A stretch of 49,008 nucleotides of DNA, from contig VEQK01000010.1 in the NCBI GenBank assembly GCA_018883265.1, positions 1 through 49,008 on the forward strand. The letters are read 5' to 3'. The stretch is from Rhodocyclaceae bacterium (GTDB lineage Bacteria > Pseudomonadota > Gammaproteobacteria > Burkholderiales > Rhodocyclaceae). Position numbers and translations under genes: made by a program. Of the stretch, positions 25,540-35,214 are shown piece after piece; position 1 is the first letter of the stretch, and each line of letters starts with the position of its first letter. The notes under the pieces are model-generated. The model ran no database searches. It saw nothing but the letters and a program-made list of their open reading frames with translations, and was not told where the DNA came from.

Positions 25540-27093
25540 ATGTCCCTCAATTCCGTGTCAGATACCCTCGATTCCCGTCCCGATAACGCCCGGCTATTAA
25601 CCGTGAGCGGCATTCGATGCGTTGAGGCGGGCGCACTGGCCACGCCGGGTGACAACCTGCCCAGCCTTATGCAACGCGCCGGCGCTGCAACAGCCGAGTG
25701 GGCCCAGGCTCTGACCGGCGACCGTCCTGATCCGATTCTGATTCTGGTCGGCCCTGGCAATAACGGCGGCGATGCCCTGGTCTGTGCCACCCTGCTCATG
25801 CAACGTGGCTACGCCTGTTGCTGTGTGGGTCTTCCCGCCAGCCCTAAAACACCGCCCGATGCCCGGGCGGCCCATGCCGCATTCCTCGCCGCCGGGGGCA
25901 GGCTTCAGCCAGAGATCCCCGGTCAGCGCGCCTATCGTTTCAGCCTGATTGTCGATGGTCTTTTCGGCATCGGCCTCAATCAGCCGCTTGCGGCGCCTTA
26001 CGCTGCCTGGATCGAAGCCGCCAACCATTTGAGTCTGCTCGATCAGATTCCGCTGCTGGCCATCGATATTCCATCCGGGCTAAACGGCGATACCGGTGTT
26101 GCCCAATCGGTCTGTATCTCAGCAACTCACACGCTAACTTTTATTGCCGACAAACCCGGCCTGCTGACCGGTGAAGGGCCTGAGTATTGCGGCGAGGTGG
26201 AGGTTTGCGATCTCAACATACCGCCTGAGCTATTCGCCCTCGCCGCGTCTCATGATTGTGGCGCCATCAATGACCCCGAGCTCTGGGCCGATGAACTGCC
26301 GCAACGCAGTCTGAACGCGCACAAAGGTGATGCCGGCAGCGCCGGATTGCTGGGTGGCGCACCCTCCATGACAGGCGCATTGTTACTTGCCGCGCGGAGC
26401 GCACTTCATACCGGCGCGGGTCGCGTCTATGCGGCAGCGCTCGGTAGCGCACAAACAGGAGCGCCCTCAGTTGACCCGCTTCAACCGGAAATCATGTTCC
26501 GCGACCCGATCAGATTACGTGATGCCCCGCTCTCAGCACTCGGTGTTGGCCCTGGTCTGGGGCGCAGCGAAGTCTCCCGTGCGGTTCTTGCCAGTGCGCT
26601 CGATTTTGGCGGACCACTGGTTCTGGATGCCGATGCACTCACCCTGTTAATGGAATTCACGGAGCAGGTTGGTCATCGCGCCGACCCAACACTGCTGACG
26701 CCCCATCCCGGTGAGGCCGCTACGTTGCTTGGAACGGATATTGTATCCATCGAAGTTGATCGTATCGGTGCTGCGCGACAGATTGCCGCGCGCTATAACG
26801 CCTATGTCGTCCTCAAAGGCTGCGGCAGCATCATTGCCACTCCCGATGGCTCCTGGTGGATCAACCCCACCGGCAACCCCGGCATGGCCAGTGCCGGCAT
26901 GGGTGACGTACTCACCGGCATTGTGACCGGGCTGCTCGCTCAGGGCATGGCACCCGCGCAGGCACTCTGTGCAGCGGTCTGGCTACACGGTGCTGCCGCC
27001 GATGTCTGCGTCGAAGCCGGCGAGGGGCCTTACGGACTCACCGCCAGCGAAGTCATTCTGGCTGCCCGTTCGCTACTTAACTCTCTGGTCTGA
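25540..27093 (+). CDS. nnr: Bifunctional NAD(P)H-hydrate epimerase / ADP-dependent NAD(P)HX dehydratase
   Basis: 517 residues. The N-terminal YjeF_N epimerase domain (about 20-230) shows LVGPGNNGGDALVCA, VDGLFGIGLNQPL and LAIDIPSGLNGDTG. The C-terminal carbohydrate-kinase-like dehydratase domain (about 245-510) shows HKGDAGSAGLLGG, GVGPGLGRS, LDADALTL, LTPHPGEAATLLG and GNPGMASAGMGDVLTG with the catalytic Asp. It repairs hydrated NADH and NADPH. It is followed after four bases by nadC, so NAD repair and NAD synthesis are coupled. Confidence 0.95.
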   Translation: MSLNSVSDTLDSRPDNARLLTVSGIRCVEAGALATPGDNLPSLMQRAGAATAEWAQALTGDRPDPILILVGPGNNGGDALVCATLLMQRGYACCCVGLPASPKTPPDARAAHAAFLAAGGRLQPEIPGQRAYRFSLIVDGLFGIGLNQPLAAPYAAWIEAANHLSLLDQIPLLAIDIPSGLNGDTGVAQSVCISATHTLTFIADKPGLLTGEGPEYCGEVEVCDLNIPPELFALAASHDCGAINDPELWADELPQRSLNAHKGDAGSAGLLGGAPSMTGALLLAARSALHTGAGRVYAAALGSAQTGAPSVDPLQPEIMFRDPIRLRDAPLSALGVGPGLGRSEVSRAVLASALDFGGPLVLDADALTLLMEFTEQVGHRADPTLLTPHPGEAATLLGTDIVSIEVDRIGAARQIAARYNAYVVLKGCGSIIATPDGSWWINPTGNPGMASAGMGDVLTGIVTGLLAQGMAPAQALCAAVWLHGAAADVCVEAGEGPYGLTASEVILAARSLLNSLV

Positions 27094-27097
27094 CGTT

Positions 27098-28000
27098 ATG
27101 CGCACTCGCATCAACTTTCCATTTGATCTAGACGCCGAAATCGAGCGCAATGTTCGCGCTGCGCTGACTGAAGATATTGGTGCGGGTGACCTCACGGCCG
27201 AACTGGTACCCACCACCAATCAGAGTACCGCCACAGTCATCGTGCGCGAGCCTGCCGTGGTCTGCGGTATCGACTGGTTCAATCGCTGCTTTGCCGTCAT
27301 CGATCCGAGCATCCGGATCACCTGGCACGTTAACGAAGGGGATCATGTCGGGCCGGACTCGCTCCTCTGCGAACTGCGGGGCAGCGCCCGAGCACTGCTT
27401 TCCGGCGAGCGCGCGGCGTTGAACTTCCTGCAACTCATGTCCGGCGTTGCAACGCGGACGGCCACCTTCGTGGGCGCGATTGCCGGCACCAAAGCGCAAA
27501 TCGTCGATACCCGCAAAACCATTCCCGGTCTTCGCATCGCGCAGAAGTATGCGGTTCGCGTCGGTGGCGGCGGCAACCACCGGCTTGCCCTGTGGGATGC
27601 AATCCTGATCAAGGAAAATCACATCCTCGCAGCGGGTGGCATCACGCCCGCCGTCAAGGCCGCCCAAGACGTGGCGCAGCAACATTCCGATCGTTGCCGT
27701 TTCGTTCAGGTAGAAGTCGAGTCGATCGCCGAACTCGATGAGGCACTGGCTGCCGGCGCCGACTTCCTGCTGCTCGACAATTTTGATCTGGCCATGATGC
27801 GCGATGGTGTCGCACATCGGGATCGCTGGGCCAGCCGCTCAGGCGTTCAGGCAAAGCTCGAAGCATCGGGGGGCGTCAGTCTGGACACCGTACGCGCCAT
27901 CGCCGAAACCGGCGTCGACCGTATCTCGATCGGTGGCCTGACCAAGGATATCCGCGCCATCGATCTCTCGATGCGTTTCAAGAACACCGCCATCAACTGA
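27098..28000 (+). CDS. nadC: Nicotinate-nucleotide pyrophosphorylase (carboxylating)
   Basis: 300 residues from the ATG at 27098; the longer open frame overlaps nnr and is not NadC-like. It makes nicotinate mononucleotide from quinolinate and PRPP. Landmarks: [29 protein letters not shown], the basic active-site run [17 protein letters not shown] then [41 protein letters not shown] and [19 protein letters not shown]. Full length. The glycine cleavage gene gcvT starts 13 bases after the stop, with no promoter or riboswitch between. Confidence 0.96.
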   Translation: MRTRINFPFDLDAEIERNVRAALTEDIGAGDLTAELVPTTNQSTATVIVREPAVVCGIDWFNRCFAVIDPSIRITWHVNEGDHVGPDSLLCELRGSARALLSGERAALNFLQLMSGVATRTATFVGAIAGTKAQIVDTRKTIPGLRIAQKYAVRVGGGGNHRLALWDAILIKENHILAAGGITPAVKAAQDVAQQHSDRCRFVQVEVESIAELDEALAAGADFLLLDNFDLAMMRDGVAHRDRWASRSGVQAKLEASGGVSLDTVRAIAETGVDRISIGGLTKDIRAIDLSMRFKNTAIN

Positions 28001-28013
28001 CCCAAGGATTCTC

Positions 28014-29120
28014 ATGCCGCAAAAGACCCTCCTGAATGCAGCGCACCGCGCACTCAACGCCCGAATGGTCGATTTTGGCGGCTGGGATATGCCTGTCAAC
28101 TATGGCTCTCAGATTGAGGAACATCATGCGGTGCGAAACGATTGCGGCATGTTCGATGTGTCGCACATGTGTCCCGTCGATATCGCCGGCCCCGATGCAC
28201 GCACTTTCCTGTCACGCCTGGTCGCCAATGATGTCGCCAAGCTGACGCAGCCGGGCAAGGCCCTCTATAGCGCCATGCTGACGCCGGAAGGCACGGTGAT
28301 CGACGATCTGATCATCTATTACCAGAACGAACAGCTGTTCCGGCTTGTCGTGAATGCCGGCACGGCCGTGAAGGATCTAGCCTGGATGCAGGCCTGCGCC
28401 AGGGACTGGGGGATGCAGGTCACCATGACGCCGCTGCGCGATGACCTGAGCCCAGGTCCGGCCAGTGCACTGGGCATGATTGCGGTTCAAGGCCCGAATG
28501 CCCGTACTAAAGTCTGGCAGGTCTTTCCGCAACTGAAAGCAGCAATAGAAGCCCTGGATCCGTTTTTTGGTTGTCCTGTGGGGAACTGGTTTGTGGGTCG
28601 CACGGGCTACACCGGCGAAGATGGCTTTGAACTCATGATACCGGCGGCTGAAACCGAAGCGGCGTGGAACGCCCTGTTGGAAGCAGGCGTCAAGCCCTGC
28701 GGCCTGGGCGCGCGCGATACGCTGCGTCTGGAAGCCGGGATGAATCTCTACGGCAACGACATGGATGAAACCGTTTCACCCTTAGATGCAGGCCTGGCCT
28801 GGACGGTGGCTATGAAAGACGCCCGCAGCTTTGTTGGCCGCGAGGCGCTGAGCACCCGGGGACAACGACATCAATTCCTGGGCCTTGTCCTGCTTGATAA
28901 GGGCGTACTGCGAGGGCATCAGAAGGTCGTTACCGCTCAGGGCGAAGGCGAAATCACCTCCGGTACTTTTGCCCCGACGCTCGAAAAGTCGATTGCTCTC
29001 GCCCGCCTACCAATCGGCGTGGCCATTGGCGACACGGTCGACGTCGATATTCGCGGCAAATTGCTCAAGGCCCGCGTGGTCAAACCCGTCTTTGCCCGTA
29101 ACGGCAAATCGCTTGTCTGA
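28014..29120 (+). CDS. gcvT: Glycine cleavage system T protein (aminomethyltransferase)
   Basis: 368 residues. It transfers the methylene group from the H protein's aminomethyl-lipoyl arm to tetrahydrofolate, releasing ammonia. Landmarks: [41 protein letters not shown], the folate-site Asp in [27 protein letters not shown] and [17 protein letters not shown]. An AAGGA ribosome site (28003-28007) lies in the nadC-gcvT gap. First gene of gcvT-H-P. Confidence 0.96.
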   Translation: MPQKTLLNAAHRALNARMVDFGGWDMPVNYGSQIEEHHAVRNDCGMFDVSHMCPVDIAGPDARTFLSRLVANDVAKLTQPGKALYSAMLTPEGTVIDDLIIYYQNEQLFRLVVNAGTAVKDLAWMQACARDWGMQVTMTPLRDDLSPGPASALGMIAVQGPNARTKVWQVFPQLKAAIEALDPFFGCPVGNWFVGRTGYTGEDGFELMIPAAETEAAWNALLEAGVKPCGLGARDTLRLEAGMNLYGNDMDETVSPLDAGLAWTVAMKDARSFVGREALSTRGQRHQFLGLVLLDKGVLRGHQKVVTAQGEGEITSGTFAPTLEKSIALARLPIGVAIGDTVDVDIRGKLLKARVVKPVFARNGKSLV

Positions 29121-29148
29121 TTTTTAACTTATTTTCCAGGAGACTCTG

Positions 29149-29532
29149 ATGTCTAAAGCACCCGCCGAACTGAAATACGCCGAATCCCATGAGTGGGTTC
29201 GTGTCGAGGCCGATGGCACCGTCACCATTGGCATTACCGACCATGCCCAGGAGGCATTGGGTGATCTGGTATTTGTCGAGCTGCCGCAAGTGGGCGCTGA
29301 TGTTTCTGCCGGCAAGGAAATCGCCGTGGTCGAATCGGTCAAGGCCGCCGCCGATGTCTACGCACCCATCAGCGGCAAGATCCTGACGGTGAATGATACC
29401 GTGACCGATGCACCGGAGAGCGTCAACCAGGACGCCTACGCTGCCTGGCTATTCAAGATGGCGCCGAGCAACCCGGCCGAAATCGAAGCGCTACTGACCG
29501 CTGACGCCTATCTCACCATCGCCGACGCCTGA
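29149..29532 (+). CDS. gcvH: Glycine cleavage system H protein
   Basis: 127 residues. Lipoyl carrier of the glycine cleavage complex. The lipoylated lysine is in [17 protein letters not shown] near residue 64; [13 protein letters not shown] and [22 protein letters not shown] are the standard N-terminal strands. An AGGAGA ribosome site precedes the ATG by about seven bases. Confidence 0.97.
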   Translation: MSKAPAELKYAESHEWVRVEADGTVTIGITDHAQEALGDLVFVELPQVGADVSAGKEIAVVESVKAAADVYAPISGKILTVNDTVTDAPESVNQDAYAAWLFKMAPSNPAEIEALLTADAYLTIADA

Positions 29533-29554
29533 ACTTTCTTTCCGGATACCTGAC

Positions 29555-32443
29555 ATGACTACCTGCACACCGCTCTTCGACCTGGAACAGAATGACGAAT
29601 TCATCGGGCGCCATATCGGCACCAATGAGGCGGATGCAGCAGCCATGCTGGGCGTCATCGGTGCGAGCAGTCTGGAAGCCCTGATCGACCAGACGGTACC
29701 GGCCGCGATTCGCCTGCCGGCCGATCTGCCGCTACCGGCACCCCGTCGCGAACACCAGGCGCTGGCCGACCTGCGTGCCATTGCTGACCTGAACATCATC
29801 AATCAGTCCTTCATCGGCATGGGCTATTACGGCACGCTGACACCCGCCGTGATCCTGCGTAATGTCATGGAGAACCCCGGCTGGTATACTGCCTACACGC
29901 CGTATCAGGCCGAGATTGCTCAGGGACGCCTGGAAGCGCTGATGAACTATCAGCAGATGGTGCTGGATCTGACCGGCATGGAAATCGCCAACGCCTCGCT
30001 GCTGGACGAAGCGACCGCCGCGGCCGAAGCCATGGCCATGGCACGTCGTGTTTCTAAGTCCGAGTCCAACCGCTTTCTCGTCGATGCCGGTTGTTTCCCG
30101 CAGACCATCGATGTGGTGCGCACGCGGGCTGCTTACTTCGGTTTCGAGCTGGTGATTGACGACCCCACTGCGGTTCAGGACGAGTCCTTCTTCGGGGCGC
30201 TGCTGCAGAACCCGGACGAGCGTGGCAATGTACGCGACCTGACAGCAACGATTACCCAACTGCGCAATGGCGGCGCCACCGTCACCGTGGCCTGTGACCT
30301 GATGGCCCAGGTACTGATCAAATCACCGGGCGACATGGGCGCCGATATCGCGCTGGGTTCAAGCCAGCGCTTTGGCGTTCCCATGGGCTTCGGTGGCCCG
30401 CATGCGGCGTTTTTTGCCACACGCGAATCACACGTGCGCTCGATGCCTGGCCGTATCATCGGCCTCTCGAAAGATGCGCGCGGCAAGACGGCCTATCGCA
30501 TGGCCTTGCAGACGCGTGAGCAACACATACGGCGTGAAAAGGCCAACTCCAACATCTGCACCTCGCAGGTCCTGCTGGCCAACATGGCGGGTCTATATGC
30601 GGTGTATCACGGACCACAGGGCTTGCAGACCATCGCCCATCGCATCCATCGTCTGACCGCCATTCTGGCACAGGGGCTGCAGGATGCCGGCATCAAGATC
30701 ACGACGCCACAATTCTTCGATACCTTCCAGATCGATCTGGGCTCACGTGCACAGGCGGTCTATCAGGTAGCGCTGGCAGCCGGATTTAACCTGCGCCGGG
30801 TTTCCGACACCTGTTTCGGCATTGCCTGCGATGAAACGACTACCCGCGACCATGTCGCTGCCCTGCTAGAACTGATTACCGGTAAAGCTGCTGATATCGC
30901 TGTGCTAGACGCCACCGTGTGCAAGAACGATACGACGCTACCAGCTGCCCTGCAACGCACCGATGCGATTCTGTCGCACCCGGTTTTCAATATGCACCAT
31001 ACCGAGCATGAGATGCTGCGCTACCTGAAGTCGCTGCAGAACCGTGATCTCGCACTGGATCATTCCATGATCTCGCTGGGCTCGTGCACCATGAAACTCA
31101 ACGCCACCAGCGAGATGATTCCGGTCACCTGGCCAGCCTTTGCCAATATGCATCCGTTTGCGCCGCGTGAGCAGGCTACCGGTTATCTCAAAATGATCCA
31201 GGGTCTGGCCGACTGGCTACAAACCATTACCGGCTTCGACGCCGTCTGTATGCAACCGAACTCCGGTGCCCAGGGCGAATACGCGGGCCTAGTCGCCATT
31301 GCGCGTTATCACCAGAGCCGTGGCGATACTAACCGCAATATCTGCCTAATTCCGAAATCTGCCCACGGCACCAACCCGGCCACGGCGCAGATGGCCGGCA
31401 TGCAGGTGGTGGTGGTCGATTGCGATGAGAACGGCAACGTCGATACCGCCGATCTGAAGGCTAAGGCCACACTGCATGCCGATAATCTTTCGTGCCTGAT
31501 GCTGACCTACCCCTCAACACACGGGGTCTTTGAAGAAGCCGTGCGCGAGATCTGTGACGTTGTTCATGCCCATGGTGGTCAGGTCTACATGGATGGCGCC
31601 AACCTGAATGCCCAGGTCGGTTTGACAGCCCCCGGGTTCATCGGGGCCGATGTCAGCCACATGAACCTGCACAAGACCTTTGCCATCCCGCACGGCGGTG
31701 GCGGCCCCGGCATGGGCCCGATTGGTCTCAAGGCGCACCTCGCACCTTTTATGGCTGATCACGTGGTGCAGGCGACTGGCGATGCCGGTCGCAGCCATGC
31801 GGGTCAGGGTGCGGTTTCCGCGGCACCCTTTGGTTCTGCGTCGATTCTGCCGATCTCCTGGATGTACATCGCCATGCTCGGTGGCGCCGGCATCAAGCAG
31901 GCCACCCAGACCGCCATCCTCAACGCCAACTACGTGGCGGACCGCCTGCAGGCGCACTACCCGGTGCTCTATCGCGGCAAGAATGGTCGCGTGGCCCATG
32001 AATGCATTCTCGACATCCGCCCAATCAAGGCTGCGACTGGCATTGCCGAAATCGACATCGCCAAGCGACTGATGGATTACGGGTTTCACGCCCCCACGGT
32101 CAGCTTCCCCGTGGCCGGTACCATCATGGTCGAACCGACTGAATCAGAATCCAAGGCCGAGCTGGATCGCTTTGTCGACGCCATGATCAGCATCCGCGAC
32201 GAGATTCGTCAGATCGAATCGGGGGCACTCCCCGCCGATAACAACCCGCTCAAGCGGGCACCGCATACACAGGCGGATGTGATGGCCAGCGATTGGAACC
32301 GCCCCTACAGCCGTGAGCAGGCCGCTTATCCACTGGCCTGGATTCGCAGCAACAAGTTCTGGCCGAGCGTGAACAGGATCGATGATGTCTATGGCGACCG
32401 CAATCTCAATTGCGCCTGCCCATCAACTGAGAGTTATATCTAA
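29555..32443 (+). CDS. gcvP: Glycine dehydrogenase (decarboxylating), single-chain P protein
   Basis: 962 residues, the fused one-chain form rather than the gcvPA/gcvPB pair. It decarboxylates glycine with PLP and loads the aminomethyl group onto GcvH. Landmarks: [59 protein letters not shown], and the PLP lysine in [20 protein letters not shown]. The serine-rich Gly-Ser-Ala region and the C-terminal [22 protein letters not shown] are intact. It is convergent with thrC, 23 bases between the stops, with no obvious terminator. The L protein (lpd) is not in the window. Confidence 0.97.
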   Translation: MTTCTPLFDLEQNDEFIGRHIGTNEADAAAMLGVIGASSLEALIDQTVPAAIRLPADLPLPAPRREHQALADLRAIADLNIINQSFIGMGYYGTLTPAVILRNVMENPGWYTAYTPYQAEIAQGRLEALMNYQQMVLDLTGMEIANASLLDEATAAAEAMAMARRVSKSESNRFLVDAGCFPQTIDVVRTRAAYFGFELVIDDPTAVQDESFFGALLQNPDERGNVRDLTATITQLRNGGATVTVACDLMAQVLIKSPGDMGADIALGSSQRFGVPMGFGGPHAAFFATRESHVRSMPGRIIGLSKDARGKTAYRMALQTREQHIRREKANSNICTSQVLLANMAGLYAVYHGPQGLQTIAHRIHRLTAILAQGLQDAGIKITTPQFFDTFQIDLGSRAQAVYQVALAAGFNLRRVSDTCFGIACDETTTRDHVAALLELITGKAADIAVLDATVCKNDTTLPAALQRTDAILSHPVFNMHHTEHEMLRYLKSLQNRDLALDHSMISLGSCTMKLNATSEMIPVTWPAFANMHPFAPREQATGYLKMIQGLADWLQTITGFDAVCMQPNSGAQGEYAGLVAIARYHQSRGDTNRNICLIPKSAHGTNPATAQMAGMQVVVVDCDENGNVDTADLKAKATLHADNLSCLMLTYPSTHGVFEEAVREICDVVHAHGGQVYMDGANLNAQVGLTAPGFIGADVSHMNLHKTFAIPHGGGGPGMGPIGLKAHLAPFMADHVVQATGDAGRSHAGQGAVSAAPFGSASILPISWMYIAMLGGAGIKQATQTAILNANYVADRLQAHYPVLYRGKNGRVAHECILDIRPIKAATGIAEIDIAKRLMDYGFHAPTVSFPVAGTIMVEPTESESKAELDRFVDAMISIRDEIRQIESGALPADNNPLKRAPHTQADVMASDWNRPYSREQAAYPLAWIRSNKFWPSVNRIDDVYGDRNLNCACPSTESYI

Positions 32444-32466
32444 CGCTGTAATCGCCCAACAAAAAC

Positions 32467-33912
32467 CTAGACAGTGACGTGTTGTTGGATAAACGCCTTG
32501 ACCACGTTCACTTCCGGATCAATCACTTCAACGCGCTGCGGCAGATCTTCCAGATGCTCCAGCCCCTTCGGGGGCTGTGGTAGCTGACCGATGGCTTCCT
32601 GAATCGTCTCGGCAAACTTGGCCGGTTGAGCGGTTTCCAGAACCAGCAAGGCCACCTGCTCCGGGAGCTGCTTGATCTGCTCCTGCGCCACCTTCACGCC
32701 ATCGGCGGTATGGGTATCAATCAGAATGCCGTACTGCGCCCAGACCTGACGGATCGTCGTGAGTCGATCGTTATGCGTGCTTGAACCCGATGCAAAACCG
32801 TACTTTGCAATATCAGCCCAATACGGCGTGCCGTTCAGATCAAACGCACCGCCCGCATCGACTTTAGCCCAAAGTTCGCGCACCTTGGCCGGGTCACGAC
32901 CAACCAGATCAAAAATGAAACGCTCGAAGTTTGATGCCTTCGAAATATCCATCGACGGGCTGGACGTCACATGCGTCTCAGTCGTTGCACGTGGACGATA
33001 GACACCCGTGCTGAAGAATTCATCTAGGACGTTGTTTTCGTTCGTGGCCAGAATCAGCTTAGCAATCGGCAAACCCATCTGACGTGCGATATGACCCGCA
33101 CAGATGTTGCCGAAGTTACCTGACGGCACACAGAAGGCAACCTGCTGATCGTTGTGTTGCGTCGCCAGGAAATAACCCTGGAAGTAGTACACGATCTGCG
33201 CGGCGACACGCGCCCAGTTGATCGAGTTCACAGCACCGATACGATACTTGGCTTTGAATGCCGCATCATTCGACACGGCCTTCACAATGTCCTGTGCGTC
33301 ATCGAACATGCCGCGCACGGCCAGATTGTAGATATTCGGGTCTTGCAGCGAATACATCTGCGCACGCTGGAAGGCGGACATCTTGCCGTCTGGCGACAGC
33401 ATGAACACGGTCACACCAGTTTTGCCGCGCATGGCGTATTCGGCGGCCGAACCGGTGTCGCCCGACGTCGCGCCCAGAATGTTAATGCGCTCGCCGCGCT
33501 TGGTCAGCACATACTCGAAGAGATTGCCGAGCAGCTGCATCGCCATGTCTTTGAAAGCCAGCGTCGGGCCGTTCGACAGCTCCTGCAGCCCCAGGCGATT
33601 CTGGTTCAGCCAGGTGATCGGCGTAATGTCTTTGGCGTTGCTGCCGGCACGCGTGTAGCAATAAACCTGCGGCGTGTACGTCTTCTGGCAAATCGCTTTC
33701 AGATCCGCCGCCGGAATATCGGTAATGAACTTGCTGAGAATCTCGAACGCCAGATCGGCATACGACAGACCGCGCCAGGCATCCAGCTCGGCACGCGTGA
33801 TCTGGGGATAGCTTTCCGGCAGATACAAGCCACCGTCCGGCGCCAAGCCGCCCAGCAGAATGTCGCAGAAACCCTGTGCCGGCGATTGGCCGCGCGTGGA
33901 GATATAACGCAT
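32467..33912 (-). CDS. thrC: Threonine synthase
   Basis: 481 residues from the ATG at 33912, giving the standard MRYISTRG start; a GTG three codons upstream is less likely. It converts O-phosphohomoserine to threonine with PLP. Landmarks: GGLAPDGGLYLPE, the PLP lysine in SNGPTLAFKDMAMQLLG, LGATSGDTGSAAEYAMRGK and FCVPSGNFGNICAGH. It is the long (fold type II, Gram-negative) form. In related genomes it lies directly behind hom; here ybaK and parDE separate them. Confidence 0.96.
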   Translation of the reverse strand: MRYISTRGQSPAQGFCDILLGGLAPDGGLYLPESYPQITRAELDAWRGLSYADLAFEILSKFITDIPAADLKAICQKTYTPQVYCYTRAGSNAKDITPITWLNQNRLGLQELSNGPTLAFKDMAMQLLGNLFEYVLTKRGERINILGATSGDTGSAAEYAMRGKTGVTVFMLSPDGKMSAFQRAQMYSLQDPNIYNLAVRGMFDDAQDIVKAVSNDAAFKAKYRIGAVNSINWARVAAQIVYYFQGYFLATQHNDQQVAFCVPSGNFGNICAGHIARQMGLPIAKLILATNENNVLDEFFSTGVYRPRATTETHVTSSPSMDISKASNFERFIFDLVGRDPAKVRELWAKVDAGGAFDLNGTPYWADIAKYGFASGSSTHNDRLTTIRQVWAQYGILIDTHTADGVKVAQEQIKQLPEQVALLVLETAQPAKFAETIQEAIGQLPQPPKGLEHLEDLPQRVEVIDPEVNVVKAFIQQHVTV

Positions 33913-34009
33913 GGAATGCACTCAAATCTTAGAAAGCTAAGATTTTACAGAATTCGGCTCTAAAAGGCTGAATGCTGAGGTCTGCACCAGCAATGGCCGA
34001 CAACCTGCC

Positions 34010-34495
34010 CTAAACCGCTGCCACCTCAACGACTTTAATTGCCAATAGCCTTGGCAGTTCCCTCGGGTCTATACCAACCAGATAACCCCGCCGACCGCCA
34101 TTGATGTAGATGCGATCCAGTTCCAGAATTGAGCGCTCTGCATAAACGGGCATGCAGGTTTTAGTACCAAAAGGGCTGGTTCCGCCAACAAGATAGCCTG
34201 AATGTTTATTCGCCACCTCTGGCTTGCACGGCTCTACCTTCTTGCAACCGATTTGCCTGGCAAGCTCTTTGGTGGATACCTTTCGATCACCATGCATGAG
34301 CACGATGAGCGGTTTTTTGAGCTCGTTTTCCATGACGAGCGTTTTAACGACGGCGTGTTCATCAACCCCCAGCGCTCGGGCGGAGACACTGGTGCCACCA
34401 TGCACTTCATAGGCGTACAGGTGGTCGGTGAACGCTACCCCGTTCGCTTTCAAAAACAGCGTCGCTTGAGTGGTGGGGCCCTTGGTGTCTTTCAT
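34010..34495 (-). CDS. ybaK: Cys-tRNA(Pro) / Cys-tRNA(Cys) deacylase YbaK
   Basis: 161 residues of the YbaK/EbsC family, which hydrolyses mischarged Cys-tRNA(Pro). Landmarks: TQATLFLKANGVAFTDHLY, the catalytic Lys in HAVVKTLVM, the strand LIVLMHGDRKVSTKELA, NKHSGYLVGGTSPFGTK with the substrate-loop Gly residues, and INGGRRGYLVGIDP. It starts 102 bases from the divergent parD start and ends 97 bases before thrC. Its position inside a threonine operon is not functionally obvious. Confidence 0.94.
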   Translation of the reverse strand: MKDTKGPTTQATLFLKANGVAFTDHLYAYEVHGGTSVSARALGVDEHAVVKTLVMENELKKPLIVLMHGDRKVSTKELARQIGCKKVEPCKPEVANKHSGYLVGGTSPFGTKTCMPVYAERSILELDRIYINGGRRGYLVGIDPRELPRLLAIKVVEVAAV

Positions 34496-34527
34496 AGATC
34501 AGCTCTAGCGCTTCGCCTGCGCCTGTT

Positions 34528-34539
34528 TGATAAATATCA
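34528..34539. promoter_or_regulatory. Candidate ParD operator upstream of parDE
   Basis: TGATA-AA-TATCA is an inverted repeat in the ybaK-parD gap, and a third TGATA lies at 34555-34559, 27 bases on. TATCAT (34535-34540) also resembles a -10 box. Ribbon-helix-helix antitoxins repress their own promoter through such repeats. The position, 59 to 70 bases before parD, fits. Confidence 0.45.
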
Positions 34540-34597
34540 TAGAATGTCAATCTTTGATATTATTACCTCATTAACCCTCCTCCACAAGGAAGCGCAA

Positions 34598-34867
34598 ATG
34601 GGCATGAACATCAACCTCACCGAGACGCTCGAAGAGATGGTGCGCAACAAAGTTGCCACGGGGCTCTATAACTCGGCCAGCGAAGTCGTGCGAGATGCAC
34701 TCAGACTGATGCAGGAACAAGATGAGTATCGCGCTGTTCGTTTGAATCAACTTAAAAGCGCTGTTCAACAGGGCTTAGATAGTGGCCCTTCAGAACCTCT
34801 CGATATGAATGCACTGAAACAGCAGCTCAGGACGCAAGTACCGCGCAAAACTAAAACAGCCGCTTGA
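34598..34867 (+). CDS. parD: ParD-family type II antitoxin
   Basis: 89 residues from the ATG at 34598, which has AAGGA about seven bases upstream; the longer open frame overlaps ybaK antisense and is not ParD-like. The N-terminal ribbon-helix-helix is MNINLTETLEEMVRNKVATG and NSASEVVRDALRLMQEQ. The C-terminal 40 residues are polar and lysine-rich, as expected for the flexible tail that wraps the toxin. It neutralises the ParE toxin and should repress the operon. parE begins four bases after its stop. Confidence 0.9.
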   Translation: MGMNINLTETLEEMVRNKVATGLYNSASEVVRDALRLMQEQDEYRAVRLNQLKSAVQQGLDSGPSEPLDMNALKQQLRTQVPRKTKTAA

Positions 34868-34871
34868 GCGC

Positions 34872-35162
34872 ATGCCTCAGATTCAACGGCGCCCGCTGGC
34901 ACTCCATGATTTGGAGGATATATGGCATTTCATTGCAGAAGACAGCATTGCTGCTGCCGATCATTGGCTTGACAAGATAGACGCGCAATTCAAGCTGATC
35001 GCTAAAGCGCCGGGTATCGGTCGTGCCCGAGATGAATTAGCGCCAGGCGTACGAAGTTTTCCGATTGGGCGCTACGTTATTTTTTATACAGCCACACAGT
35101 CCGGTATCGATGTTGTTCGTGTACTTCATTCATCGTTGGATACCGATGCCCAATTTGGCTGA
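34872..35162 (+). CDS. parE: ParE/RelE-superfamily toxin
   Basis: 96 residues. Family features are RRPLALHDLEDIWHFIAEDS, the Ala-rich helix AADHWLDKIDAQFKLIAKAPGIGR, then R.ELAPGVRSFPIGRYVIFY and the C-terminal IDVVRVLHSSLD. ParE toxins poison DNA gyrase; others in the fold cut mRNA, and the RSFPIGRYVIFYTA segment fits ParE. It is in the opposite direction to hom and thrC, so read-through of that operon would produce antisense RNA across the pair. A weak hairpin and T run follow at 35168-35212. Confidence 0.9.
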   Translation: MPQIQRRPLALHDLEDIWHFIAEDSIAAADHWLDKIDAQFKLIAKAPGIGRARDELAPGVRSFPIGRYVIFYTATQSGIDVVRVLHSSLDTDAQFG

Positions 35163-35167
35163 TTTGA

Positions 35168-35212
35168 CTCAACCCGGTGCTAGTTGCCGCCGAGTTGAGC
35201 CAATCGTTTTTT
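35168..35212 (+). terminator. Weak candidate terminator after parE
   Basis: CTCAAC (35168-35173) can pair with GTTGAG (35194-35199), with an inner CGG/CCG match, and six T follow at 35207-35212. The stem is short with an internal bulge, so this is tentative. Confidence 0.3.
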
Positions 35213-35214
35213 GA

